From Blastocatellia bacterium (lineage in GTDB: Bacteria; Acidobacteriota; Blastocatellia; RBC074): a stretch of DNA of 64,000 nt. Of the stretch, positions 33,901 to 44,000 are shown piece after piece. A program made the translations under genes and the position numbers. The stretch's first letter is position 1. Each line of letters begins with the position of its first letter. The stretch spans positions 1-64,000 of the forward strand of contig JAEUQN010000001.1 in NCBI GenBank assembly GCA_016789725.1, given 5' to 3'. A model generated the notes under the pieces. It saw only the letters and a program-made list of their open reading frames with translations. It ran no database searches and had not been told where the DNA came from.

Positions 33901-36337
33901 ACGGTTGAAATTGGCGAATAACCCAGAAAGCGGGATCACACAATACACCTATGACAATAACGGAAACTTACTGACGAAACTGGATGCACGCTCGACCCCT
34001 ATTACGACGACCTACACCTACGACGCGCTGAATCGCAATACGACGGTGCGCTATTCATCCTATCCGGCTGGGACAGCAGCAGTGGATCGTTTTTACGACA
34101 CCGTGGCGAATGGTAAAGGCAAGTTCGCGTATGCGGTCAGCTACAACACCGAAACCAACGGCACGCTGACGTACAACTACGATCAAATCAACAACTACGA
34201 CAAGTTGGGGCGTGTGACCAGCAAATCACAGAACTTCCTCATCAATCAGGGCGGCTATACTTGGCAGCCCTACACGACGACTGCCACCTACAATTTAGCG
34301 GGAATGATGACGTCGGAAACCTATCCGTCCGGGCGCACGGTCTATTACAATTATGATGATGCGGGACGAACGACAAGCTTTACAGGTTATCTGGGCGATA
34401 GCGCCTTCCGCAATTACTCCACGCAGATGAGCTATCTGCCTGGTGGACAATTGACGAAAGAAGTGTTTGGCACGACGACACCGCTCTATCAACGGCTGAA
34501 TTACAACTCGCGGCAGCAACTCTTTGCCGTGCGTGTTGGTACCTATAATGGCACGACCTATGATAACGATCCCCAGGCGGCACAAAGCAGCCAAACCTCT
34601 TCCTGGGATCGCGGGATGTTGACGTGGCGCTATGGCAGCGACGATGCCACGATCTGGGGCGCAGGCGGCGCGAACAACAATGGCAATGTAGTGTATGCGC
34701 AGCATTGGATTCCGGGCGCGAATTCGTATAACGACGAGTATGAATATGATAACCTAAACCGCCTCAAGCAGATCACAGAAAACGGTAATGCGTCGTTTGT
34801 GCAAGCCTTTGATTACGATCAGTGGGGCAATCGCACGATCAATCAAACGCTCACGACGACTTCTGCGGACGTCAACAAGAAGATATTCACCGTCAACACG
34901 ACCAACAATCGCTTAGGCGTGCCGAGCGGCCAGCCATCGAACATTAAAATGGAATATGACGGTGTAGGGAATCTAGTCAACGACACCTGGACGAATCCGA
35001 ACGCAGGCGGGGCGATGGAATACGATGCTGAGAATCACATGACGTCAGCGGTGAACGGTGCCCACAAATACCGCTACAACGCGGATGGCAAGCGGGTGCG
35101 GCGCATCATCTCCGGGACAGGCGAATTCTGGATGGTGTATGGGATTGGCGGGGAGTTGGTGGCGGAGTATAATGCGTCCACAGTAATCCCGACGCAGACG
35201 AATCCGACGAAGGAATATGGTTATCGCAACGGGCAGTTGCTCGTCGTTGCGGAAGGCAGTAATCCGCAGTGGTTGATTCAGGATCACCTCGGTTCGACGC
35301 GCATAGAAATATGTTTGAGCGGAGCGTCAAATACTGTCGTGCGACGTGATTATTTCCCGTTTGGGGAAGAGATCAAGGGAAGCTTGCGGAGCAGCAGCTA
35401 TGGTTATGGTATTGCAAGCTGCGGCTCTGGCCCTAAACAAAAATTCACTGGCTATGAACGGGATGATGAGACGGGGCTGGATTTTGCTCAGGCGCGGTAT
35501 TATGCGAATGTGCAGGGGCGGTTCACAAGTGTTGATCCATTATTAGCAAGTGGTATAGAAGATGAACCTCAAAGCTGGAACCGTTATAATTACTGCTTAA
35601 ATAACCCTTTAAGGTTTACTGATCCAACAGGCTTAATATGGGGAAAGAAAGATGGAGAATATGTTTGGTATAATAGTGAGGACGAGTTAAAAAATGCGGG
35701 AGCAGAAATCGTTGAATTTGCTCATGGATTCCGCTTTTATTATGAAGCAGCGGGTGGTGGTTGGATCAGGCTTGATCCCAACAGAAATTCCTGGGAAAGA
35801 TTTGATACTGAGGAACAAGCGTTTTATAACTCACACGCACCAAATGCCGGGGGACAATCGGCGCTGGGGGGGCAAGGACAAACGCTAGAATTGTTGTTTG
35901 GTGCCCAAGGTATAGGGAGCCTAGCAACGAGTTTGGTGAGAAGTGCGGCTCTTAGGTTTACTACAGTAGAAGTCTTTAGAGTAGAAGCATTAGCAGGTGC
36001 AAACACCCGAGTGCTTATTAGTGAAGCAGGGAACGTCGGTGTGCAAGGAGAGAAAATGCTCTTTCTTAATTTTGGGGTAAAATCAAGAGCTGAAGATTTT
36101 CTTGCAAAGCGGTTGGCACAAGGATTTGAAGACACAGTAATTAAATCATTCAGAGTCAAAAAATCGTTCCTGAATGAGCTACGGTCATCCGCAGTTTTAG
36201 AATCAGAAGCTGCTGCTTTTCCGGGTCGCCCACTTCTTGTAGATACAACCAAGGCGGTTAATCAGTTTGGCCTACGGTCTGCGCAAATTCAAGCGCTTCA
36301 AAAGGCAACTGTTCAGGGAAGTGGGAAAATAAAATAG
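30959..36337 (+). CDS. RHS-repeat protein with variable C-terminal toxin-like tip
   Basis: The 1792-residue protein starts at ATG 30959 (AGGAG upstream) and has a signal peptide (LVLLGLFLLAAPGWAQ). The body is a long series of YD/RHS repeats (YTYDALDSL, YTYDNNGNL, YEYDNLNRL) that fold into a shell, and the core ends in the RHS signature YFPFGEE...GRFTSVDPL...NRYNYCLNNP...DPTG (to about 35632). The last 234 residues form a tip without RHS motifs; it contains VEVFRVEALAGANTRVL and QFGLRSAQIQ, typical of interchangeable toxin tails, but no catalytic site is clear. The sequence turns AT-richer from about 35540. Confidence 0.85.
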   Translation: MSLIPQFSRQSRNFLVLLGLFLLAAPGWAQQETPGRGTYPQGAYLLSDIEQINTTNGNVMFHVPVGSLPAGRNGLSAAVALHYNSKLWDSWYGFACDYNSNCEDNVQQLYASPTGGWRYGYQYQLQLLTRPQSYPCSDPRAWYVHRLVMNFPDGSSHEFRPYGFDDFANEGYYQVSPSGYGINNSCGWSLFTSNTMTYYSTDNTYLRLEVQHDTNDGWENNPWTLYLPNGGRITANEPGPNGPIVQRIYDANNNFVEVQNVTLPNNNPANKLIDQLGRSVVIEHASTGDYIHSPGANGQTVTTTVTGKAINNYSWNNGYFVVGNSTTFDFGLPFISGVDQIITPTQAGGYAYSFTYNIEIGSGVNGYGEVASVKLPSAEQNKAQTTYSYIVTGYTSAYQVLHNPLTQKTLKYLKQYDNPTSYDSSSNYITETSTYNIPADEWVGSSSLTAPNGGVTSEWFYPPSATPWQSGLVYKTESPNGTVVERLWQPNTPQSPYLAVDINPYVKTEFVSLKNAAGTLVKTAIKDFNYDKNGNLTQQIEYDWVAYSSVPRDGSGKPTGIPGGAVVKRVTVNTFNSPTPDASDKTTVTANAYNKPGSPNLRNAIASSKVQASSGGAAVAYTEFTYDNATTTGNLTLQRSWDSTKGSVSTPLTTSNSIAVSHSYGTWSNGNTGKRNQTTDANGTVTNFTYGDISGSGTDVYPTQIVAAYGTSIARTTNLTYDLNSGLTLQATDADNSITMKTTYDDLGRPTLVEEGGSGSPLVFLRQTSTEYSAALRRVIVRSSKDTKTDGKLMSVQHYDQRGRVRLTRTIETGLYSDATDETKGIKVQTRYFAGDYNGSTTPNPNSYSLTSNPYRADYSSNAGSEPTMGWTRSKADQSGRVLEVQSYGGTALPAPFVTSGANSTNKGTVVTYYDAENVRVTDQAGKQRTSATDGLRRLVSVWEAPNAENYLTSYTYDALDSLTQVNQGGQLRSFEYTSLKRLKLANNPESGITQYTYDNNGNLLTKLDARSTPITTTYTYDALNRNTTVRYSSYPAGTAAVDRFYDTVANGKGKFAYAVSYNTETNGTLTYNYDQINNYDKLGRVTSKSQNFLINQGGYTWQPYTTTATYNLAGMMTSETYPSGRTVYYNYDDAGRTTSFTGYLGDSAFRNYSTQMSYLPGGQLTKEVFGTTTPLYQRLNYNSRQQLFAVRVGTYNGTTYDNDPQAAQSSQTSSWDRGMLTWRYGSDDATIWGAGGANNNGNVVYAQHWIPGANSYNDEYEYDNLNRLKQITENGNASFVQAFDYDQWGNRTINQTLTTTSADVNKKIFTVNTTNNRLGVPSGQPSNIKMEYDGVGNLVNDTWTNPNAGGAMEYDAENHMTSAVNGAHKYRYNADGKRVRRIISGTGEFWMVYGIGGELVAEYNASTVIPTQTNPTKEYGYRNGQLLVVAEGSNPQWLIQDHLGSTRIEICLSGASNTVVRRDYFPFGEEIKGSLRSSSYGYGIASCGSGPKQKFTGYERDDETGLDFAQARYYANVQGRFTSVDPLLASGIEDEPQSWNRYNYCLNNPLRFTDPTGLIWGKKDGEYVWYNSEDELKNAGAEIVEFAHGFRFYYEAAGGGWIRLDPNRNSWERFDTEEQAFYNSHAPNAGGQSALGGQGQTLELLFGAQGIGSLATSLVRSAALRFTTVEVFRVEALAGANTRVLISEAGNVGVQGEKMLFLNFGVKSRAEDFLAKRLAQGFEDTVIKSFRVKKSFLNELRSSAVLESEAAAFPGRPLLVDTTKAVNQFGLRSAQIQALQKATVQGSGKIK

Positions 36338-36347
36338 AGCATGCTTT

Positions 36348-36833
36348 ATGAATCAAGATGAAATTTATCGTTTGCGTGAAGGAGCAAAAGGGATTACTCC
36401 GACAGAAGGGATTACTTTTACAATTATAGCACGTTGTTCTGGGGATGCCCCATTAGTGCTTGACCGTTGTAAAGAGGTTCTCAGTCTAGTCCTTCAGCCT
36501 GACTCTGAAGAGTGGCCATCTAACGCAGAATGGCGCAGATTGCTACCAGAATGGTTCGTGAATAAGTCAGCAGCGGAAATATCTCATCAGGAAGCGGAAA
36601 GACGCTTACGACTTCCTCTAAGCGAGCGGATAAGATTGAGTCAGCAGTGGTCTATTAGTGCTTTCGTCCATTGGTTTCAGCCGAATGAACGCCACTGGAT
36701 TTGGTGGGATGCTGAGGTCAAAGATATAAACACACTACAAATCAAGGTGATCGCCAAAGACGTACCATTCCCTTGGGCAGCACTTGACTGGCTATTAAGA
36801 GCATCTGGAGCATTAACGGTTGAAGAGGAGTGA
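36348..36833 (+). CDS. probable immunity protein for the RHS tip
   Basis: A 161-residue cytosolic protein, 10 bases after the RHS stop and with the same AT-richer composition as the RHS tip. It is a small Trp-rich, acidic protein (ISAFVHWFQPNERHWIWWDAEVKD) without signal peptide. Position and composition fit an immunity protein; no immunity family could be named. Confidence 0.55.
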   Translation: MNQDEIYRLREGAKGITPTEGITFTIIARCSGDAPLVLDRCKEVLSLVLQPDSEEWPSNAEWRRLLPEWFVNKSAAEISHQEAERRLRLPLSERIRLSQQWSISAFVHWFQPNERHWIWWDAEVKDINTLQIKVIAKDVPFPWAALDWLLRASGALTVEEE

Positions 36834-36930
36834 GTATATCCTATGCAGCTTTCCAAGCCGATAAAAAGGGTTATCGGCTGGCAAAAGCAGGTCGTAAGGA
36901 GCCTCTTTAGAATAAGACACCGTTGTTGGG

Positions 36931-37089
36931 TTTTACCGCTATCCCGGATTAGTAATTTTGGATTTCCCGCCTAAACTTGCTGATGGGGCAAAGGTAGCAG
37001 GCCAAGAAGATTACATCATCCAGTCATTTACTGCCTTATTGGAACACCTTCATATAACAGCTCCTGCAAAGTTAATCGCCGCTGATTGA
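36931..37089 (+). pseudogene. C-terminal gene remnant
   Basis: A frame with protein-like sequence (FYRYPGLVILDFPPKLADG...DYIIQSFTALLEH) runs to TGA 37087 but has an in-frame stop at 36913 and no start. It looks like the end of a larger protein left behind next to the RHS/immunity pair, as is common where toxin tips and immunity genes have been exchanged. The family is not recognised. Confidence 0.5.
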
Positions 37090-37106
37090 GTGTTACGTCG
37101 CAAAAT

Positions 37107-37132
37107 CCAAAGGAGCGCGAGCGCCCCTTTGG
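37107..37132 (-). terminator. probable intrinsic terminator of the DUF11 operon
   Basis: CCAAAGG...CCTTTGG forms a hairpin with an extended GC-rich stem (GCG/CGC), and on the minus strand it is followed by ATTTTG. It lies about 60 bases after the last gene of the minus-strand operon. A second hairpin (ACCACC/GGTGGT) stands between it and the gene. Confidence 0.55.
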
Positions 37133-37189
37133 AAAGTGACTTGTATTTTCATACCACCACCTTGCTTGCGGGTGGTAGTTGAACTTGCC

Positions 37190-40100
37190 TTATTTGATCC
37201 GCCGCCGGAATTTGAAGGAACCGCTTTGTCCGGCTGTCAACGTGCCGACGGTGTCAGTGTATTTGCCGTTGGCGACACCACCCGTACTTAGACTCAGCAC
37301 AATTACCCCGCCGCGACTGTCACTCTCTTGACCGGGGACATGTGTCGTAAATACAGCCCAGTTGTTGCTGCCGAGATCACCGTCCTCGACAAGGGTGAAA
37401 TTAGTAGCCGTCAGGGCAACCGACCCCGTTCCGGCGGCTTGCGACAAATTCTGATAAGTGATGGTGTAATCCATGTCGGCACCAGATACGGCTGTGGTAG
37501 CCCCCCCGATCCCTGTGGCATTGATCGTGACTGTGCTTTTCAGCACTTTTACGAATCCGGTAAACGTTCGGTCTATCGTCTGGTTGGACTTGGTGTTGTC
37601 GCCGGTTGACGTGGCACGAAGGATGGTGTTGTACGGCGTCAACACGGCAATCCCGCTTGGTGCTGTCACTTCTACTAGCACCTGTTGTGTTCCACTGGCT
37701 GCCACTGACAGCGTCGTCACTGTCGCGCCGCCGGACGTCGTTGTCCAGGTCGCCCCGTTATCCACACTCACGCGCACTGCGAAGCCTGCTGGCACCGTCG
37801 GTGTCGAGAGCGTGTAGCTGTCTGCAATGCTGCCGGTGTTTTGGAGGGTGTTGGTGAAGATAAGAGTTCCGCTCGCTGTGGTGTTTCCTCCGAACGCTAC
37901 GCCCGCAATCCCGGTACTCAACGATTGATCGGTAAAGTCATCATTGTTGTCCGTTGGGCCGGTCGCCGCTGCCGCACCGTTTGGGCCAATGAGCGGCGCA
38001 CCATAACTGCCGCCGGTCGTAATTGTCGTCGGTGCCGGGGGCGCACCCACCACCAGCGAAGACAGTAACGGCGTACCCAGATTGTTGTAAGTGACACTGC
38101 CCTGGTTCGGAATTATCGTTCCCGGTACCACGCCCGCATTCACGCGGTTTTGGAAGGTGATAGTGGCAAATTCACCCGGCAGTAAACCACCACCAACTGT
38201 CGCCGTTGCCCCTGTCCCTACGCGCGCGGTGAGAACGTTCCCAACCACATCCGCCTGGTCATCGCCCGCCGCATCCGTTTTTGCTACGCCGTTGATTTTT
38301 AGCGACCCCGCCACATATGTCGCATTGGTGACGGCTGCGAGATTGTCCGCAATCACGGCGTCTGTCACAGGCCCACCCGCTGGATTCGCGGCCAACATTA
38401 ACGTCCAGGTCATCGTATCGCCCGGCATCAAACTCCCACCATTGTCATCCACCACCGTTTTTTGGAGATTCGGTTGCGGCGGCGCGGCTACGGTGATGCT
38501 CGTCACCCGCACCGACCCCGACGCTTGGTCAATCGAAGCGGCGCTGCCATACACGGTATTCAAGTAGGCCGTGTTGTTGACTACTGTTCCGGGCGTGATG
38601 GCCGGATTGATCTGTACATCAAACTCCACCACTTGCGTAGCGCCTGGTGCCAGCACGCCGCCACTGACGGCGGAACTGCCCGGCCCGATATTGGCATGCA
38701 CCAATTGAGAACCGCTCAGGTAATAACCGGTGTCGTCTGCCAACGCATCCGTCACACTGGCACCGTTGATTTTCAGACTACCTGCGACATAGGACAGGTT
38801 GGCCTGCATGGTGTCTTCGATGGCGGCATTCGCAGCGCCGTCCGTCGCCGACGTGTTGCGTGCTGTCAAGGTGACATGCAAGATGTCGCCCGGTACTACC
38901 GTTCCGCCATTCGCATCCGTCATCGCTTTTGTGACGGAGATGGTTGGACGCAGGCCAATCATTACGGGCGTCGGTTGGTGGTCGAAATTCGGACAGCCAA
39001 ACAACGTGTGGGGATCGCCGATGTTGGAGGACAACACACTATTGGTTCCGGGGCCGAAACTCGCCGTCCATTGTGACGGAATCAAATCGCCCGGATTGAC
39101 GGTGTTATTGACTTGCACGCGGTATTTGATTTGTTGCGTGGCCCAGTCAGCATAGCCAATCCCGATAATCGTGCCGCCCGTCCCGACCACAGCACCTTGT
39201 CCGGCATAGACTGTGATGACACCGCCCGCGTATTGCGCCGTGTCATCGCCGACTGTATCGGTGCGTCCGCCCACATTGCCCGGCACGTTGCCGAGAATGA
39301 TTGAGTTCGGCACATAGGTGAAGCGCGGATCCAGCGTGATCGTTCCAACCACACCGTTGGCGGTTGGCCCGCCCGTGTTCGTAATGAGCTGTGTGAACTC
39401 CAAAATGTCTCCCGGCTGCACCGTCCCGCCATTGAGATCGTTCACGCTCAAACTGTTCTGGATTTGCGGCGGATCGCTTGACACAGGCATCGCAATCCAA
39501 GTGCCTTCATTGTTGGCCGGATCGCCGTCCTGATCGGGATCAGGATCGCTGCCGTTCACGCCTGTATCGGTGACGTGGATAGCTCCACCCAACGCATCGT
39601 TCTCGGCTTGCGCATAGACGATGGACAGTGGTGCGGCGGCGGCACCCGTAATGCGAAAGACCATCTCATACACGCCTTCTTCCCCACCGTTCAGACTGCC
39701 AGTGGCAAACGTCACCGTGGGGCCAGGTGTCACATAGCTATTGGCAAATCCGGTAAAGGCGGGATTCAACGTCATCGTGGACGGGAATGGGGTGATCGGC
39801 GTAATGCTGGTCAATGAATAATTCCAGCATTTGTTCATAAAGGCGTTGAGATGGAGTCTTGTTTGGATGTTCGTCGCTTGTCCGCTCCCATACGCTTTGA
39901 CGTGGTATTGAAACCGAACCGTGTAATCGCCCAGAGCATTCTGGGTAACCGACTGCACATCGAACGAGGTTCCGACCTTGACCGCTTGCGTCAAGATGAT
40001 CGCGGCAGGCCGTCCAGCAGGTGACGCAGGCGCGCCAGCAACGGGAGAAGAACCTCCAACTGGATGGTATGTCGCCACCGGGCTGCCCGGTAATGTATTC

Positions 40101-41014
40101 CCCAACACGTTCGTTCCATTCGCTCCCGCAAAAAACCAGAGTCCACCGCCTGTATCCACGCGCAAGCGCAATGTGTAGGAGGAATTTTCGCCCGCTTGAA
40201 GGATATTGCCCGGTACGAAGAGGTTTTGATCGCTAATGCCATTGAAGCCCGGATTAAGGTCTCCCGCAACGGCATTGCCACTCAATGGCGCGACGGACAA
40301 CACTGAAACGGAAGCCGGGGCCGGAAAGGCCGCGCCCAGATCAATCGTAATGGCACTGGTCAAATCGCTATTGCCGCCCAGATTGTTGGAGTTGACAATC
40401 AGGCTTACATCATAAGAATTCCCGCCATTGTAGGCCGTTGCGGCAGGGTAAAAGTTGAGTTCGATATTCGGCGCACCAAAAACTTGCATGCTTGTGATCG
40501 TCGGCTGCGCATCATCGAGCGGATTCCCATTGTTATTGGCGTCGGGATTTAGCCCTGTTTGTGACACGTCTGCGAGAAGCATACCACCGCCATACATACC
40601 GGTCGCGTTGGCATTATTGGCGTAATTATAGAACGCATCATCCTCTGGTTTGATCCGCATAGTGAGATTGATGATCGCGCTCATGCCCGGTGCCAGACTG
40701 TTACCAGGCAATAACAGATTCGGTTGCCCTGCCCCATTGAAGCTGGGGTCAGTTAAGAACCCACTCGGACTACTTAATCCGGTGAGATTCAATATTGCGC
40801 CTGGGGCGAATTGCCCGGCGAGATCGTCGGTGACTTGGAGGTTGCTGATGGGCAAGATGCCGTAGTTCTTGACGGTGTAGGTGATGGTGGTTGAGAAACT
40901 GCCATCGAGATTGTTGATCGGTGCGCTACCTTGTTTGGCCAGTCCCAATTCGGTTTGGGCAAACGCGGGACTGACGCACAAGCACAAAAATAAAATGAAC
41001 AATAGCTTTTGCAT
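37190..41014 (-). CDS. secreted DUF11-repeat protein (1274 residues)
   Basis: The signal peptide is MQKLLFILFLCLCVSPAFA. About ten DUF11-like beta-sandwich modules follow, marked by repeated [ND]TG-x-x-x-DA-x-[VI]-x-D-x-L-P-like and 'PGDILEFTQLITNTGG', 'PGDILHVTLTARNTS', 'PGDTMTWTLMLAANP' segments. The last 80 residues (SNNWAVFTTHV...GSFKFRRRIK) are shared with the two other large secreted proteins of the operon. DUF11 domains are Ig-like surface modules. Last gene of a five-gene operon around a predicted beta-barrel protein. Confidence 0.75.
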   Translation of the reverse strand: MQKLLFILFLCLCVSPAFAQTELGLAKQGSAPINNLDGSFSTTITYTVKNYGILPISNLQVTDDLAGQFAPGAILNLTGLSSPSGFLTDPSFNGAGQPNLLLPGNSLAPGMSAIINLTMRIKPEDDAFYNYANNANATGMYGGGMLLADVSQTGLNPDANNNGNPLDDAQPTITSMQVFGAPNIELNFYPAATAYNGGNSYDVSLIVNSNNLGGNSDLTSAITIDLGAAFPAPASVSVLSVAPLSGNAVAGDLNPGFNGISDQNLFVPGNILQAGENSSYTLRLRVDTGGGLWFFAGANGTNVLGNTLPGSPVATYHPVGGSSPVAGAPASPAGRPAAIILTQAVKVGTSFDVQSVTQNALGDYTVRFQYHVKAYGSGQATNIQTRLHLNAFMNKCWNYSLTSITPITPFPSTMTLNPAFTGFANSYVTPGPTVTFATGSLNGGEEGVYEMVFRITGAAAAPLSIVYAQAENDALGGAIHVTDTGVNGSDPDPDQDGDPANNEGTWIAMPVSSDPPQIQNSLSVNDLNGGTVQPGDILEFTQLITNTGGPTANGVVGTITLDPRFTYVPNSIILGNVPGNVGGRTDTVGDDTAQYAGGVITVYAGQGAVVGTGGTIIGIGYADWATQQIKYRVQVNNTVNPGDLIPSQWTASFGPGTNSVLSSNIGDPHTLFGCPNFDHQPTPVMIGLRPTISVTKAMTDANGGTVVPGDILHVTLTARNTSATDGAANAAIEDTMQANLSYVAGSLKINGASVTDALADDTGYYLSGSQLVHANIGPGSSAVSGGVLAPGATQVVEFDVQINPAITPGTVVNNTAYLNTVYGSAASIDQASGSVRVTSITVAAPPQPNLQKTVVDDNGGSLMPGDTMTWTLMLAANPAGGPVTDAVIADNLAAVTNATYVAGSLKINGVAKTDAAGDDQADVVGNVLTARVGTGATATVGGGLLPGEFATITFQNRVNAGVVPGTIIPNQGSVTYNNLGTPLLSSLVVGAPPAPTTITTGGSYGAPLIGPNGAAAATGPTDNNDDFTDQSLSTGIAGVAFGGNTTASGTLIFTNTLQNTGSIADSYTLSTPTVPAGFAVRVSVDNGATWTTTSGGATVTTLSVAASGTQQVLVEVTAPSGIAVLTPYNTILRATSTGDNTKSNQTIDRTFTGFVKVLKSTVTINATGIGGATTAVSGADMDYTITYQNLSQAAGTGSVALTATNFTLVEDGDLGSNNWAVFTTHVPGQESDSRGGVIVLSLSTGGVANGKYTDTVGTLTAGQSGSFKFRRRIK

Positions 41015-41036
41015 GAAGTTGATCTCCTGTCTGGGG

Positions 41037-41067
41037 GAGGGCGACGCGCTTGTACAACGCCGCCCTC
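41037..41067 (-). repeat. stem-loop between the beta-barrel gene and the 1274-residue gene
   Basis: GAGGGCG/CGCCCTC arms of 7 bp with 17 bases between lie in the 63-base gap between the two genes. It may set relative expression or mRNA stability; no T-run follows. Confidence 0.4.
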
Positions 41068-41077
41068 GCAGGCGTAA

Positions 41078-44000
41078 TTATTTCGGCTCAATCCCTTGGT
41101 GGCTGGTGCCAAAGAGATTGAAGATATTGGCGAGCTTCGTAGTGATCGTGAAGTAGAAGCCCGAACGGATTGGCCCGGTATACGCGAACCGCGCATCTAG
41201 CGCGCTCCGGTTGTACCCAAAGCCCAACCGCACGTCTTCCAGCGGCCAGAAACCTAACTCGACTCCCAACGCGGTGCGCCGTTGATTCCACCCAACCTGT
41301 CCCAGCCAGCGTCCCTCGACCGCCGCGTCAAAGTAATGACTGAAGCGATCCTGAATGCGCCCCTGGAACAAATAGGTGTCGGTGGAGATACGATTGAGGC
41401 TCGGCCCTTCCGAGGACACTTGCCGGAATGCAGCCCTCCCAAACAACTCCACCTTGCCGTTGTGAAATGGCTTGTACAAACCGTCTGTAGTCACTTGATG
41501 GACTGTTTCCTGGTTGAGACTGAAATTCAAGCCGCGCCCCGCACCGCCGGGCAAACGGCCCCGATCAAAGCTCGTCATGTCATAGCTCAACAACCAGGCC
41601 ACGCGGTCGCTTTCTGCCGGACGATAGGCAAACGCCGCGCGCCCCTGCATGATCTGGCTCTCGATGTTCTGGAAATTCGTTTTGGACAATTGGAAGTTGC
41701 CCAGACTTGTGAGGTTTTCTGTCATCCTTCCTGCCGCGCCTGCCGACAGAATCTGGCCAAAGCCTAGCCGGTTACGCAGCTCGTAGCGCAACGACGTTTT
41801 GAAGTCTTCCGTCGGCATCCAGGCTGCCGCCAGCGAACCACTAACAAAGCCATCCTGTTGGCCTGCCGTGTGGAAGCCCTTCTCCACACCTGCGTCCAGC
41901 GACAAGGTCTTGCTCGCCTGGAACTTCTGGTTCACGCCCAAGACGGCGAAACTGTCGGTCCCATTGATGCCTTGCTCAATCTGGTAGCGCGAGACAAAGT
42001 TCGTATTACGGAAGAATTTCGTCTCCACCCCAAAGGACATCTCTTTGCGGCTATTGCTCGCTGCAAAGCCCGTGCTGGACAAATCGGCAATCGGTAAAAT
42101 CGCCGCTGAACCCAGCCGCTGCGTGAAGAACAGATTCGTAAAGTTATTGAGCTTGTACTTCGCGCCTACTAACCATTGATCGGGATAGGTCTGATCTTTG
42201 CCCTGAACGAGGTTCTGTTCCCGGCTCACTTGCAGGCTGAGTTTTTCAGTCGGGTTATATTCCACGCCCGCTTTCACCATCTGCGAGTTCGTCGTCGTTG
42301 TGCTATTGACGCTGTTCGTTGTCAGTTCGCGCATTGCGTAACCGAGGTTCGCCCGGAACTTTTTGCCGAACTGGTGAGACCATTCCGCGTCTAGGGTCTT
42401 GCGCCCATTGTCCACATTGACCGTCTTGTTTTGCTCGTCAATGTAGCCCATCGTGAACTCATCATTCGCTGTAATGTTGGCCGTTAACACTGCCTGGAAC
42501 CGTTTTGTGCCGGGCGTGGTCGTGCCGCCGAACGGATTGAAGTAGCCTTCATCCGAACGCGCGTACAACGCATTGGCAACGAACATCTTGCCCAACGGCT
42601 GATGCCATTCCGCCCGATACGCATTGCCGCGATGGAAGCCACTCGCTAAACCAAAGTAGTTGCCTGCCGCCGCCACTTGGCCTGATGTTCGTGACCATTC
42701 CGCCGATATGTTGCCACTGTTGAAGAGCGCTTTATGCAAGTCTACCCCGCTGATCTGGTACGCGCCAAAGCCCCTTTGCAACTGGTCAATATACGTGCCA
42801 CCCACATTGAGGCCTTTCCATCCCCACTGCGCGCGTCCCGCATAGACGTTCGACGAATTGCCACCATCGGCGAATTCATAAATCGTCACCACTTGCACCA
42901 AATCCAACGCCGACGTAAATGCTTGCAATGACCGTTGCAGATACAGCACGCCCGTCAGGTAATCAATTTGGTAATCAATTCCTCTGACCAACGCTTCCGT
43001 CTTTTGCACTACCTCCGGGCTGCGCCGGTCGCGGTATTCCAAAAACACCTGTTCTGTGTTCGGCAGCAAACCCGACGCGCTCAATTTGGCATAGCCGAGA
43101 ATGTTGCCCGGAAACACATCCCGCGCAAATTGCGTTTGGGGACGCGCACCCGCTACCGTCAGATAGGTTTGTTTGTTCGCTTCGATGTGGATTTTCCCAC
43201 CGGTTAACGAACGCTCATACAACGACAATTGCGGCCCCGCTAGATTGCTCGCACCGAACCCCGCAAAGTTGCTCAAGGTGTTCGCCGTTGTGCCGATGCG
43301 GACGCTTGAACCTAATCCCACGCCCTGGAAGCTTGATGGTTGGTAGTTACCCACCTCGTTCCCCAGCAGCCGGAAGTCGCCAAACATTGCGTATTGCTGT
43401 CCATGCTCCAATTTGAAGTACAGCTTCGAGTTCGATTGCACTTCCTGAAACCGCGTCGAAGAATCACCGAAAATCGGATACATCCGATCCTGCGGATTCT
43501 GTTGGAAAAGTTGATTCTGATTCAGTAACCGATTCAGCGGACGGCTCGTATCGTAACTGCCAGTGAAGGTTGTTTGATTGCCGAGCGGCGCTTTGAGGAA
43601 AAACTGGCCGCGTCCCGTCACCTTCTCCTTATCGCCCGAAAGCTGATGTTCCGGCGCGGCAGCACCCACCGATACTTTCCCAACACCCACCATCAACGTC
43701 GGTCGGATTTCCGGGTCTATCTGGATTTGACTCTCTGCGTGTAACGTTCCATTGGACGCGAAGAATTTCACCAAGCCAGCTTGTTGCGGCGCGATGTATT
43801 GCACCAACGCTAAACCGCCCAGCATCTCCAGCTTCACCTGATTCTCCGTCTCCGGTGTTTGTTCCACCGAAAGGCCGTTCGAGCGAGTCAGGTCTTGCGC
43901 CATCAATTGCCGATGCCGACTCGGCGCTGCTCCAAGGCGTTGTAACGAACCTGCGCTGGCCTTCAACACAAGGATGTCATTGTCCGCCGCCGGATTGCCC

